DNA of 64,000 nucleotides from Agaribacillus aureus (GTDB lineage Bacteria; Bacteroidota; Bacteroidia; Cytophagales; Cyclobacteriaceae), in the NCBI GenBank assembly GCA_030442055.1, contig JAUJEB010000001.1, positions 1,922,001 to 1,986,000 on the forward strand, given 5' to 3'. Positions within the stretch are counted from its first letter, which is position 1. Each line of letters opens with the position of its first letter. The notes beneath the pieces are model-generated. The model searched no databases. It saw only the letters and a program-made list of their open reading frames with translations, and was not told the origin of the DNA. Positions 44,671 through 53,952 of this stretch are shown in pieces. The translations under genes and the position numbers were made by a program.

Positions 44671-46197
44671 TCATTTTTCTAGCTGTGGTAATATGGCCTG
44701 TTGATCCAACGGATACGGCAAATACCGATCTTCGGCAGCGTTATACGTTCTGCCCGCATAGTTTAACTCATCCGTTCTGTCGTACCTTACCAAATCATAA
44801 AAACGAATACCCCATTCCATCGCCAGTTCCGCATATTTTTCGTCTATTACATCATCTAAAGTAGCATTGCTTAAAGCGGTCAAACCAGCACGCGCTCTTA
44901 CCGCATTTATGGCCTGATCCGCCGACATGGTGGAATTGGTTCCACCGTTCACCAATGCTTCGGCATGCATAAGCAGGATTTCGGCATAACGGATACAGGT
45001 AAAATTTTTGTTTTCCCCGTACGTTGTACGGCCCTGCGTTAATTGAACGGAGGGGAGGTAATGTTTACCGCTCAGGAAATTATAGCGGGGGTGGTTGTTA
45101 AATACATCCCCGTCCGGAGAAACATTGGAAATAAATGGCGGCAAGGTAGCGTAATTGGGATCTGACTGGATTTCCGCAATTCCGTCCGGCGTAAAAATGA
45201 CATTGGTTTCCAGTCGCGTCTGCTCGCCGCGATCCAGCATGAACTTGATATATTTAACCGAAGGCTCATAAAATCCCCAGCCTCCACCTGCACCTGCTAC
45301 CGCGGGAGTCCAACTGGAAGGACCGAAAAAATTCCATAGATATCTTGTCCTGGTACCGGAGCTGTTCCCGAAATCTGAATATTGCAGCTCTAATAAGTTC
45401 TCATCGCTTAATTTACCTGGTATTTTAAATAGCTGATAGAAGTCAGATGCCAGGGAAAACAGGTTTGAACCAATGATTTCTCCGGTAGCATCCGCCACCG
45501 CCTGAAAATTCTTAAGCTCAAGGTTAACCATGGCTTTAACCGCCAGGGCTGTGTAACGGGTAACACCTCCCCTGACATCGGTACGCTGATTCGGATGAAC
45601 GCTGGGAAGCTGCGGTATGGCCTCATCCATTTGATCTGACAAATGTTGCATGACCGTGGCAAAGTCCGATAACTCGATTTCGAATAGATCTCCGGGTTGT
45701 GAAGTTTCGGGAATAAGTATGCTACCCCACAAACGAGCCAGTTGCAGCATTTCAAACGCCCGCAAGACTTTCATCTCAGCTATATATTGTTCTGCTTCCG
45801 TGGGATTTGCGCCACCCTCTTTGTAGCGATCAACCTCTTCCATAGCACCGTGAAACCGAAGGATATCCGAGTAGAGATTCAGCCAGGATGAATTGTACAT
45901 CCAGAAATTCCGGTCATACCTAAACTCATCGGTCTCCTGCAACGGAAACTGATCGCCCGCAGCATTTACATCGTCGCCCCTTACGGCTATAACAGGAAAA
46001 GTTTCCCATTGCAACGCGTTGAATTCAGCGTATGCTCCGTACAGCATCAATATCATATTTTCCGATTGGGTATAATCGGTTTGTTCAGCAATAGCCTCAT
46101 TCTGAAGTGGTTCATCCAATACATCCCCACAAGAGGCTGTAAAAAGAAGCGCGACGGCCAAGGCTAACCTGTAATTTATTAATTTATAAGATTTCAT
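44671..46197 (-). CDS. SusD/RagB-like surface glycan-binding lipoprotein
   Basis: A 508-residue SusD protein with lipobox TASC (Cys23). N-terminal TPR helices (IAEMKVLRAFEMLQLARLWG) and the C-terminal RagB/SusD domain with RYAEILLMHAEALV and the end region LAMEWGIRFYDLVRYDR are typical. It partners the SusC encoded 17 bp upstream. The substrate is inferred from the downstream GH144/GH3 genes to be a beta-1,2-glucan oligosaccharide. Confidence 0.95.
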   Translation of the reverse strand: MKSYKLINYRLALAVALLFTASCGDVLDEPLQNEAIAEQTDYTQSENMILMLYGAYAEFNALQWETFPVIAVRGDDVNAAGDQFPLQETDEFRYDRNFWMYNSSWLNLYSDILRFHGAMEEVDRYKEGGANPTEAEQYIAEMKVLRAFEMLQLARLWGSILIPETSQPGDLFEIELSDFATVMQHLSDQMDEAIPQLPSVHPNQRTDVRGGVTRYTALAVKAMVNLELKNFQAVADATGEIIGSNLFSLASDFYQLFKIPGKLSDENLLELQYSDFGNSSGTRTRYLWNFFGPSSWTPAVAGAGGGWGFYEPSVKYIKFMLDRGEQTRLETNVIFTPDGIAEIQSDPNYATLPPFISNVSPDGDVFNNHPRYNFLSGKHYLPSVQLTQGRTTYGENKNFTCIRYAEILLMHAEALVNGGTNSTMSADQAINAVRARAGLTALSNATLDDVIDEKYAELAMEWGIRFYDLVRYDRTDELNYAGRTYNAAEDRYLPYPLDQQAILPQLEK

Positions 46198-46214
46198 GAT
46201 TTTTTTCTTTTTTC

Positions 46215-49200
46215 TTAGAATTTCACATTGAGTCCAACAGTATAGATAGCGGGAATGGGATAGACCTGCCGATCTATGCCATTGGCTACTTCGGGATTAA
46301 AGCCGTTGTAATCAAAAAGTGTTAAAGGCCTTTCCGCCGTCAGTGTAACTCTAACATCTGGCATGGTAGCACCAAATAGCTCATTTTGCTCCAGGAGATA
46401 AGAAAGCCTGACGTTTTGAATTCTAAAGTAGGATCCGCTTTCGACGAAATAGTCACTCATATTCTGGTTCCACCCTTTCCGCAGCCCGGCTGCAGAGGGA
46501 TATTGATTCGAGGTGCCTTCACCACGCCACAGGTTGTTGGCAAGATCTGCGTCAATGTTGGTATCATTGGTAAAAATAATTTCCCCGCGTTTTCTATTGA
46601 GAATACTATGTCCGGTCTGTCCCTGGAAATTAGCTGTGAAATCTATATTCTTATAAGATACCCCGATATTGAAGCCATAGGTGAGGTCGGGAAAAAAGGA
46701 GCCCAGAACGACGCGGTCCTGATCATCTACTACACCATCTCCGTTTTGATCCTTAAAGAAGAAGTCTCCCGGAACCAGGCTATTGTCAGCAATAAACTCG
46801 TTGGTATAGCCACTGTTGTTGATCTCTGCTTCATTTTGAAATACACCGGCTACCTCATATCCAAAAAATGCCTGATAAGGCTCTCCGATGAGAGAGATCT
46901 GACGGAACTCTGCCGAACCGGCCAATAAACCATTTGCACCACCCAGGTTTCTCACTTCATTTTTAAGGGTGGCCACGTTGCCGCCGATAGAATAGGAAAG
47001 GTCCTTGGATAATTTGCCATTCCAATCCAACATCAACTCAAAGCCTGTGTTGCGAATTTCGCCGATGCTTCTGCGCTCGGTATCTCTGAAAACCGGGGGA
47101 ATAATGCTTACAGCCAGGTTCTCGGTATCACGAATATAATAATCAGCCTCCATATGCAGCTGGTTGTTGAAGAATCTGGCGGTAATTCCAAAATTCATTT
47201 CATTGGTGGTTTCCCACTGCTCTATTAAATCAAAAGTGGGTCTTAGCACCCTACCCGCAACAAGCACATCGTCAATAGCGGTTTCTGACTCTTCGATGGT
47301 CGGAGCACCCACTGCCGGTCGTATGCCATCGTTACCCATCTGTCCCCAACCTGCGCGAAATTTAAAAAAGTCTATTAAATCAACATCAAAGAAACTCTCT
47401 TCTGTCAACACCCATCCTACACCGACCGTAGCAAAGTTACCCCACTTTTTCTGGAACTTATTGTTGCCATCTCGACGAAACGTACCATATAACAGGTAGC
47501 GACCATCATAGTTATATGCTACCCTGCCAAAATATGATTGGAAATATAATTGGCTGTTGAGCGTATTATTATTGGCATCGCCAACATCGGTTATATCAAT
47601 GTTTAAGGCTCGCGAAAGAAACCATAACTCTTCCATATCCCGCTCGGGATTCGGTGAGATTTCGGTGCCCCTCACAAAAAGCAACTCATTAAACTCACTC
47701 CTGAAGGAATACCCGCCTACTACTGTCAGGTTATGGGATCCAAAACTGTTATTGTAGGTTAAATAATTGTCCCACACCTGATCATATGAAGTAATATTTT
47801 CTCTTCGAATGGCAGAGACAATATCTGTTACGCCGTCATTAAAAGCAAAATCAACATTGCGGGCGTTTCTTCCTTCCAAACTGTAATTATAGGCGGTTTT
47901 AAAGGAAAGTCTGTTGGGAATAATGTCTATATCCAGGTAAAAATTACCTAAAACCTTTCCTATATCGTTTCGGTTGTCATTGTAGAGCAAGCTATAAAAA
48001 GGGTTTTGCCTGCCCCTGTAGCCAATTTGTTGCGCATTCGCCAGGTTGAAGGGGCTGGCATCCACATTTTGATCATCGTAGACCGGTATGATCGGTACGG
48101 CAAAATAGGATTGAAACCATGTGGCATTTTCTCCTACATATTGACGGGAAGCGCTGATGTTAATACTTCCACCCACAGTCAGCCAGTCCGTCACGGCTGC
48201 ATCCATCTTCACCCTGAAATTGAGTCGCTTGTATTCATTTCTTGTTTCTTTCATAAGTCCCTGCTGATCGAAGTAGCTGCCTCCAATGGAATAGCGGGTT
48301 TTTTCGTTACCACCGGTGAAGGTCAGCGAGTGATTTTGTATGGAAGCAGGCTCCATTACCTCGTCGTACCAATCCGTATTGACGTCGGGCACATTTGGAT
48401 TTACCCGGCTTCTGCCAAATCGCTGCATCGCATTGGCTACAAATGCAATATCGGCAGGAGCTCCCGTCTCGTTAACGTACCGGACAAACTGCTCGGCGTT
48501 GGCCATTTGAATAACATTTTGAGGATTCTGCATACCGTAATATCCGTCGTAGGTGATCTCTCCTTTCTGATCATAGGAACCGGCCTTTGTTTCAATCAAA
48601 ATCACCCCGTTAGCCGCACGAACACCATAGATCGCCGCCGCCGAAGCGTCTTTTAACACCGACATGGTAGCAATATCGTTGGGACTGAGGAAGTCAATGT
48701 TGTCGACAAACATACCATCTACCACATACAGCGGTGCGGCGTTTCCTTCAAAAGAGCCGATACCTCTCACCCTCACAGTCGGGGAGGCTCCCGGTGCGCC
48801 GTTGCTTACAATCTGCACACCTGCTACCTTTCCCTGCAGGGCCTGCATCGCTTGCCCATTGGGTGTTTGAAGAATATCATCCGACTTGATGGTGGTAATA
48901 GCAGATGTCAGTTCTTTGGCTTTTGATTCGCCATAACCGATTACCACTACCTCTGCCAGGCTGCCGATATCGGGTACGAGATTGACGTCGATCACCGAGC
49001 GGCCATTCACTTCAATAGTTTCTGTCTGGAATCCAACATAAGAGAATACTAAGGTGTTCTCCCCATTTTCCAAAGCCAGATTAAACTTACCGTCTACATC
49101 GGTAACAGTACCCCGGGTCGTGCCAAGAATGACAACGTTCACGCCGGGTAACGCCTCATCATTTTCCAATGACTTAACAATTCCGGAGACCTGAGTTTGA

Positions 49201-49268
49201 GCCCATACCTGACAACAGCATAGGATCAGAAAACCAGCTAAAAAAAGTTTTTGTATATTTTTTCTCAT
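46215..49268 (-). CDS. SusC-like TonB-dependent transporter without STN domain
   Basis: A 1017-residue outer-membrane porin: signal peptide to about 23, carboxypeptidase-D regulatory-like domain about 26-100 (GVNVVILGTTRGTVTDVDGK), plug about 110-220 with VRVRGIGSF and PLYVVDGMFVD, then the barrel ending in VGLNVKF. There is no STN domain, so it is not a signalling receptor for a FecR/sigma pair, in contrast with locus 1. The regulator gene at 49539 lies upstream on the same strand. Its 5' leader carries two stem-loops. Confidence 0.95.
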   Translation of the reverse strand: MRKNIQKLFLAGFLILCCCQVWAQTQVSGIVKSLENDEALPGVNVVILGTTRGTVTDVDGKFNLALENGENTLVFSYVGFQTETIEVNGRSVIDVNLVPDIGSLAEVVVIGYGESKAKELTSAITTIKSDDILQTPNGQAMQALQGKVAGVQIVSNGAPGASPTVRVRGIGSFEGNAAPLYVVDGMFVDNIDFLSPNDIATMSVLKDASAAAIYGVRAANGVILIETKAGSYDQKGEITYDGYYGMQNPQNVIQMANAEQFVRYVNETGAPADIAFVANAMQRFGRSRVNPNVPDVNTDWYDEVMEPASIQNHSLTFTGGNEKTRYSIGGSYFDQQGLMKETRNEYKRLNFRVKMDAAVTDWLTVGGSINISASRQYVGENATWFQSYFAVPIIPVYDDQNVDASPFNLANAQQIGYRGRQNPFYSLLYNDNRNDIGKVLGNFYLDIDIIPNRLSFKTAYNYSLEGRNARNVDFAFNDGVTDIVSAIRRENITSYDQVWDNYLTYNNSFGSHNLTVVGGYSFRSEFNELLFVRGTEISPNPERDMEELWFLSRALNIDITDVGDANNNTLNSQLYFQSYFGRVAYNYDGRYLLYGTFRRDGNNKFQKKWGNFATVGVGWVLTEESFFDVDLIDFFKFRAGWGQMGNDGIRPAVGAPTIEESETAIDDVLVAGRVLRPTFDLIEQWETTNEMNFGITARFFNNQLHMEADYYIRDTENLAVSIIPPVFRDTERRSIGEIRNTGFELMLDWNGKLSKDLSYSIGGNVATLKNEVRNLGGANGLLAGSAEFRQISLIGEPYQAFFGYEVAGVFQNEAEINNSGYTNEFIADNSLVPGDFFFKDQNGDGVVDDQDRVVLGSFFPDLTYGFNIGVSYKNIDFTANFQGQTGHSILNRKRGEIIFTNDTNIDADLANNLWRGEGTSNQYPSAAGLRKGWNQNMSDYFVESGSYFRIQNVRLSYLLEQNELFGATMPDVRVTLTAERPLTLFDYNGFNPEVANGIDRQVYPIPAIYTVGLNVKF

Positions 49269-49303
49269 AGTGCGGATTATTTAAAAATTAGTATACCTTT
49301 TTG

Positions 49304-49319
49304 ACCACCCGAAAGTGGT
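49304..49319 (-). promoter_or_regulatory. Leader stem-loop nearer the susC start, locus 2
   Basis: ACCAC and GTGGT form a 5-bp stem 35 bp before the susC ATG. It pairs spatially with the stem-loop at 49322-49334, mirroring the double stem-loop before the other susC. Confidence 0.4.
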
Positions 49320-49321
49320 TT

Positions 49322-49334
49322 CTCGCTTTGCGAG
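49322..49334 (-). promoter_or_regulatory. Leader stem-loop further upstream, locus 2
   Basis: CTCGC, loop, GCGAG forms a compact 5-bp GC stem with a 3-nt loop, 53 bp before the susC ATG. It may also serve as part of the terminator of the upstream regulator gene, though no long U-run follows. Confidence 0.4.
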
Positions 49335-49538
49335 ATCTATAGTATTGTGAAAAAGGTATTAATGCAAAAATTGCTTCGACAATGAGTAAAAAATGCACTA
49401 CAATAAACGCGTGTATACGCAGAAATATAGCGCTTCAATCACAAAAATACTGGCCATTTAATGCCCTAAAATAGATAAATGAGTTTTTTTATCCCTGTTA
49501 AAACACAAAAATAGAAAAAAGGAGGGCGGCTAAAATTT

Positions 49539-51407
49539 TTATTCTGAAAACTGAAGATTGAAAAGATTGTGATGCCGGATACGCATGAGATTATTTTCGT
49601 CATTTTCATAGAGTGATTCAATCTTTTTCTTGAAACTCCAAATAGTATTTCTCCGCAATTCCAGTATTTCAGACAATTCATCGAGCGTGTAGGTTTGTTG
49701 ATTATTGAGGGTAACATACAGAATATAAAATGCTTTCTCAATAGGAAATTTTAAACGATGAAAAACCGTGTTGCTGGTTACCGATTCGTCATAGCCACAC
49801 TTGGTACATCTTCTTGAAAACTTGGTGCTTCCTTTGGAATATTTTTGATGTGAACATTTCAGACAGGAAAAACCGTTGTCCCATTTTAACCGGTCGAGAA
49901 ACTTAAAGCAGCTAATTTTATCCGGAAAAATCTCATTAAACTGCTCCAAAGTAAGATTCCTATTGATCAGTCTGTCCTGCAGAATTTCTTTGATGTTGTT
50001 TTTCAGCTTCCAGTTGTCAAGATCTAGAAGTGAGTTTATCTTGTTAATTTCCGTCGTCTGATCATAAAGCTTAGCGTTACTTTCTTCCAGCAACCGGTTT
50101 TTCTGCTGTAATTCTTCTGTGCGCTTCTGGATACGCGCTTCTAATTCCCTGTTGACCTTATCTTTTAGTTTTTCATTAGCCTGATGTTGGATAATGATCC
50201 TTTTAAGTGCTCTGTCGCGATTAGACTTCAATATTCTGACGCGATCACTTAAAGCAAAGGACAGGAACAGCATTTCCAGCAGGAAAGAAATATGCAGGCT
50301 GTAGTAGGACATAATACCTATTGGAATTATCGACAGGTTAACCATGGCCTTCACAAAAAAACCGATAAACATAATGCCGTATGCTATCACAAAAAACCTT
50401 GCCGGCTTGTATCCTCGTATCCACACGTGAATACTTGCATAAAAAATAGTCAACAGTGGAATAATCTCTATGTTTCTAAGCTGAAAAAGTAAGTGGTCAA
50501 AAAACAGTGTGTACAGGAAAAGAGCCGATCTCAGGACAATAATAATATTTAATATCTTATGGAGCTTTGGAGCGCGTACCTTGGTGTTCAGAAATTTTTT
50601 ACCAAACATAAGCGCCCAGAACATCACGGAAAAGAGTGAAACGCCATAGGCAATTTGATTCCATTGAGGTGCATCTGACCAAAGATATTGATAGGCTATG
50701 CCATCTACACAAGTAGCATATATACCCACGCTTAGTATGTAAAAATTATAGAAAAGGTATTTTATCTCCCTGATGGCAAAATAAATGAAGATATTATACA
50801 AACTTATAATCAGGATCATGCCGTAGAAGAAGCCGTATAATATGTATTCATTCAGGGAATAGTTGATAAACCGATCGATTGTCTTGATCGCAACCCTCAA
50901 ATCGGCATAGGCATGGGATTTTATCTTGAAGAAATAGGTTTGTTTACCCGATAACCGGGGGTCTACAAGTAGTTCAAAGTTTTTATGAGGAATCGCCTTC
51001 TGGTCAAAGGGCCGGTAATCACCAAAAACTAGTTGGTTGTAAGCCCCATTAACCATTGGTTCATACATATACAGCAGGTCGATAGTCTGATCATAGAATT
51101 CGATAACCCAGATATCTTTACTGGAATCGGGAATCACCAAATCAATTTTAACCCAGTAGCTGGAGGTGGTATTATAGTCAGACGGCTGAAAAGCGCTATT
51201 TACCTGAAATAATTCCGGCCGGTCCTTTATATCCGCCAGTGTTAAGCTATCTGTTTTATCCTCGTAATAAGCCAGGCCATCGGCCATAATAACTTTTTCC
51301 TTAACATCGTCCAGCCGGATAGGTTGCTGAGCCGCAGCCCTTTGGATTGCGAAAACAAGTAACAAGCCAAGTAAGAGAAACAAATGCTTTGGACCACAAA
51401 TTTTCAT
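49539..51407 (-). CDS. 7TMR-DISM membrane sensor fused to IS1595-type zinc ribbon and helix-turn-helix
   Basis: A 622-residue membrane protein. After a signal peptide (to about 27), residues about 35-165 match the 7TMR-DISM extracellular domain and about 185-390 its seven membrane spans. A coiled coil covers about 395-465. The C-terminal about 490-600 closely follows the N-terminal module of IS1595 transposases: a CxxC...CxxC zinc ribbon (Cys515, Cys518, Cys534, Cys537), the segment NTVFHRLKFPIEKAFYILYV, and a helix-turn-helix (TLDELSEILELRRNTIWSF). No transposase catalytic domain, kinase or receiver domain is present. It appears to be a one-piece membrane sensor and DNA-binding regulator, adjacent to and probably controlling the susC of locus 2. 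Confidence 0.85.
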   Translation of the reverse strand: MKICGPKHLFLLLGLLLVFAIQRAAAQQPIRLDDVKEKVIMADGLAYYEDKTDSLTLADIKDRPELFQVNSAFQPSDYNTTSSYWVKIDLVIPDSSKDIWVIEFYDQTIDLLYMYEPMVNGAYNQLVFGDYRPFDQKAIPHKNFELLVDPRLSGKQTYFFKIKSHAYADLRVAIKTIDRFINYSLNEYILYGFFYGMILIISLYNIFIYFAIREIKYLFYNFYILSVGIYATCVDGIAYQYLWSDAPQWNQIAYGVSLFSVMFWALMFGKKFLNTKVRAPKLHKILNIIIVLRSALFLYTLFFDHLLFQLRNIEIIPLLTIFYASIHVWIRGYKPARFFVIAYGIMFIGFFVKAMVNLSIIPIGIMSYYSLHISFLLEMLFLSFALSDRVRILKSNRDRALKRIIIQHQANEKLKDKVNRELEARIQKRTEELQQKNRLLEESNAKLYDQTTEINKINSLLDLDNWKLKNNIKEILQDRLINRNLTLEQFNEIFPDKISCFKFLDRLKWDNGFSCLKCSHQKYSKGSTKFSRRCTKCGYDESVTSNTVFHRLKFPIEKAFYILYVTLNNQQTYTLDELSEILELRRNTIWSFKKKIESLYENDENNLMRIRHHNLFNLQFSE

Positions 51408-51778
51408 ACCCTGAAATCTGACTCAGTATTTTGAATGGAATAAAAATACCGTTTTTTAACAAAAAGCCTAGTGCTCATTGTGAAGTTAACGATGTTTTAT
51501 TAAAATATGATATCATAACATAGCCTGTAAATTGCCAAATTTTATGCAATGAGGAAACCCTCTGTAAATGAGTGTGTTCGCATCATCAACCTTTATTTTT
51601 GCTATTATACCTGCCTTGTTTACCGCAAATAATTTGTAAAAATCGCGCAATTATCTTCGGAGGTTGTAGGATATAATCGACATTTCTCGTTACTTTTATA
51701 TAATTGAAAGTCGACCAGCTATACCGTTGGGGTAGGTAAAAAACTAGGGTACCTGCCTCTTATCGATATATTAAAATC
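51408..51778. other. Divergent region between the membrane regulator and an orphan gene
   Basis: 371 bp without a gene. It holds the start regions of both flanking genes and a perfect 12-bp palindrome (listed separately). No other element is recognised. Confidence 0.5.
51506..51517. promoter_or_regulatory. 12-bp palindrome upstream of the regulator gene
   Basis: TATGATATCATA is a perfect palindrome 99 bp before the regulator ATG. It could be an operator for the regulator itself; the only evidence is symmetry and place. Confidence 0.25.
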
Positions 51779-52327
51779 ATGATTGAATCCGATCACCATG
51801 AAAACCCGAAGTGGGTACAAATCACATTATCGGGTATTCACGAACTAAGCGACTATCAAAATGGGGTTCTGGGAATTCTGAAAGAGATTGAGATCAACGA
51901 AAGTGGGCAGGTGTTCAAAGAAGACCTTAAATTAATCCATCGAATACTCAATTACCTGTTGGTAGACAATGAATTTGTCTCCCGCAATCAACAATTAGTA
52001 CTACAAAACCCGCCGAAATTTAACTTACCGCCTAAAATACAACTGGCCATATCGCTCATCAAGGCGGAATTGAAAAATCTAAAGTTTGTTAATGACATGA
52101 ATCGGCAAGGCATAGATGCCAGCACCGGCTTATGGGATTTCGGCTCGTTGATCCTGGGACTTGTTGGCTTTGATAACCAGCTTTCCGATGAATTAAGCGA
52201 GTGGTATTTTAATTGTCAAAATGACCTTATCGAAACCATCGACCAATGGGATGAGCAAACTTTCTCAGAGCAGGCTTTTTATTTTTACATTAACCTGGAA
52301 ATCAAAAGGCGGGAAATGATCGATTAA
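51779..52327 (+). CDS. Conserved-looking cytoplasmic protein of unknown function
   Basis: A 182-residue acidic, mostly helical protein without signal peptide or membrane span. Segments such as VFKEDLKLIHRILNYLLVDN and PPKIQLAISLIKAELKNL suggest an all-alpha fold. No family or motif is recognised. The gene is divergent from the 7TMR/IS1595-type regulator and followed by a terminator-like hairpin, so it forms its own transcript. Composition and codon use look like those of its neighbours, which supports a real gene. Confidence 0.6.
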   Translation: MIESDHHENPKWVQITLSGIHELSDYQNGVLGILKEIEINESGQVFKEDLKLIHRILNYLLVDNEFVSRNQQLVLQNPPKFNLPPKIQLAISLIKAELKNLKFVNDMNRQGIDASTGLWDFGSLILGLVGFDNQLSDELSEWYFNCQNDLIETIDQWDEQTFSEQAFYFYINLEIKRREMID

Positions 52328-52525
52328 GCTAAACAATGATCAGGGGAATTAACTGCCGGTAACAGGGTCTATCTTTATCCTGGAAAATACGTCTTTCGGC
52401 AGAAATAAATTATTGGTCAATATTTCGGATGATCGAACGTTAATTATTGGTACACGGTGTTTCCAACAATCGTGGATCTGAGTTGGCGGGGGTTATGAAT
52501 GAATATAAACAGTGTTCGTGTTGTT

Positions 52526-52566
52526 AAATCAGCTTTTTTGCATATAAAGCTTAGCTGGTTTTTTAT
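52526..52566 (+). terminator. Terminator-like hairpin before the outer-membrane protein gene
   Basis: AAATCAGCT and AGCTGGTTT form a 9-bp stem with one G-T pair, followed by a T-rich run. It lies 199 bp after the orphan gene and 27 bp before the next start, so it could equally be a leader element. Confidence 0.4.
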
Positions 52567-52592
52567 TATATTCATTACCTAACACTTAACTT

Positions 52593-53417
52593 ATGAAAAA
52601 GTACATTTTTTTATTCCCGCTATTATTTTCTGCTGCCGCTGCCGCCCAATCCGATATGGATCCTCTGGCAAAGTCCCGAAAATGGCACCTCAATGCCGCC
52701 AGTTTATCACTTGGAGTAACTGCTGATACGTACAACAATTTAGATATGGCCTATATGCGCAGCTTTGCCCGTAACAATCAACTTACTAAGATCGATCTTT
52801 CGGAATACAATCAGGTGGTATATGCCAGCGTTGCCGGCGCAAATGTAGGTTTAGACATCAGTTTTAAGACCGGTACGGATCGGGATTTACATCTTAACAA
52901 ATGGCAAAGAGAATGGCAAATTGGTATGGATATACAATTTGACAGGGAAGCAATGATTGACTACGAAACCAAATCCGACCCACCCTCCTTCACTTCGGTG
53001 ACTTACTGTATTTTAAATAACGTTATTGATTTAAGAGCGGCATACCTATTAAAACTGAATACCTACCACCGGTTTTCACCCCACATTGGAATAGGAGGTT
53101 CGGTTGGCAAAACTTTCAACAACCGCTTTCTATTTTTAAACAGTACAGACCAAAACTTTGATGGTGAGTTGGGCAATTATTTTGGAGACGATACCATTAT
53201 CTACACTGGTATGACAAGTTTTTTCTACCATGTGACAGTGCCGCTTGGTATCGATTATAATTTTGGAAACAATATGGCATTAGGATTAAATTCACAGATA
53301 GGTTTGGGGGTTGAAAAAATTAAAGGAGGAGATACTTATTTCATTCCTAATAATTTCCAGATCGGGTTATCGGTCAAAAGGTATTTCAATTTCCATCAGG
53401 GAAGATGGTCGATGTAA
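52593..53417 (+). CDS. Putative outer-membrane beta-barrel protein
   Basis: A 274-residue protein with a clear signal peptide (to about 19, AAAAAQ). Alternating hydrophobic and polar stretches with Gly and aromatic residues (FSPHIGIGGSVGKTF, PLGIDYNFGNNMALGLNSQIGLGV) and a C-terminal QIGLSVKRYFNF strand are typical of small outer-membrane barrels of this phylum. No specific family is recognised and the cargo or role is unknown. Monocistronic by its position. Confidence 0.65.
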   Translation: MKKYIFLFPLLFSAAAAAQSDMDPLAKSRKWHLNAASLSLGVTADTYNNLDMAYMRSFARNNQLTKIDLSEYNQVVYASVAGANVGLDISFKTGTDRDLHLNKWQREWQIGMDIQFDREAMIDYETKSDPPSFTSVTYCILNNVIDLRAAYLLKLNTYHRFSPHIGIGGSVGKTFNNRFLFLNSTDQNFDGELGNYFGDDTIIYTGMTSFFYHVTVPLGIDYNFGNNMALGLNSQIGLGVEKIKGGDTYFIPNNFQIGLSVKRYFNFHQGRWSM

Positions 53418-53487
53418 AACCTTCTTTGGGCAAATAAACATTGCTATAATAAGTAAAACGAAGCCGTGGCTATTCGTGATTATTTTT

Positions 53488-53745
53488 CTAACGATCATGA
53501 ATTTTGGTGAAAGTGGGTTTTAAATCCTTGTGCATTGTACGCATCACACGATCCCAAATATTAAAATACGCCCCAAAATTGACATGAAAGTCGGTATGGT
53601 GCAGGTCGTGAAAGGTAACCACATTGGTATATTTAAGTATGGGGTTATCCATTACTTTTTTGGGAATAATCTCAAACCCAACGTGTTCGCCTACATTGTT
53701 GACAAGGCTTATCGACAAATAAATATCCAATGAAACCGGGATCAT
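53488..53745 (-). pseudogene. C-terminal relic of a sterol desaturase/fatty acid hydroxylase
   Basis: An 85-codon frame matching only the last third of the fatty acid hydroxylase superfamily: NNVGEHVGFEI, the histidine cluster TFHDLHHTDFHVNFGAYF and NIWDRVMRT. Full proteins are about 250-320 residues with four membrane spans and two more histidine clusters, which are absent. Upstream of the first ATG the frame meets a stop five codons earlier (TGA), and no matching sequence is seen in 53746-53952. The N-terminal two thirds are therefore lost. It is most likely a decayed gene. Confidence 0.75.
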
Positions 53746-53952
53746 TGGAATACAAAATCACACGACATATGCCCTTTCCGCTCAATCCCTAAGTTGGCAA
53801 TCTACCTATTATAAATGGCTTGCAGAGCAAAACAAGGCATTGGTAGATTTATGCCTCGGCTTTACATATTGCATTTTCGATTTGTTGGGTTAAGGGTTAA
53901 GTTTAGTTATTGACATCAATGGCAAATATGTTACAAACCCAATAAAAGTTTT

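Noticed and set aside
49539-51407. Intact IS1595 insertion sequence
   Set aside because: The transposase catalytic domain and terminal inverted repeats are absent; only the DNA-binding module is present, fused in frame to a receptor.
53488-53745. Functional small histidine-rich gene
   Set aside because: It matches only the C-terminal part of a membrane enzyme and lacks the remaining histidine clusters and membrane spans.
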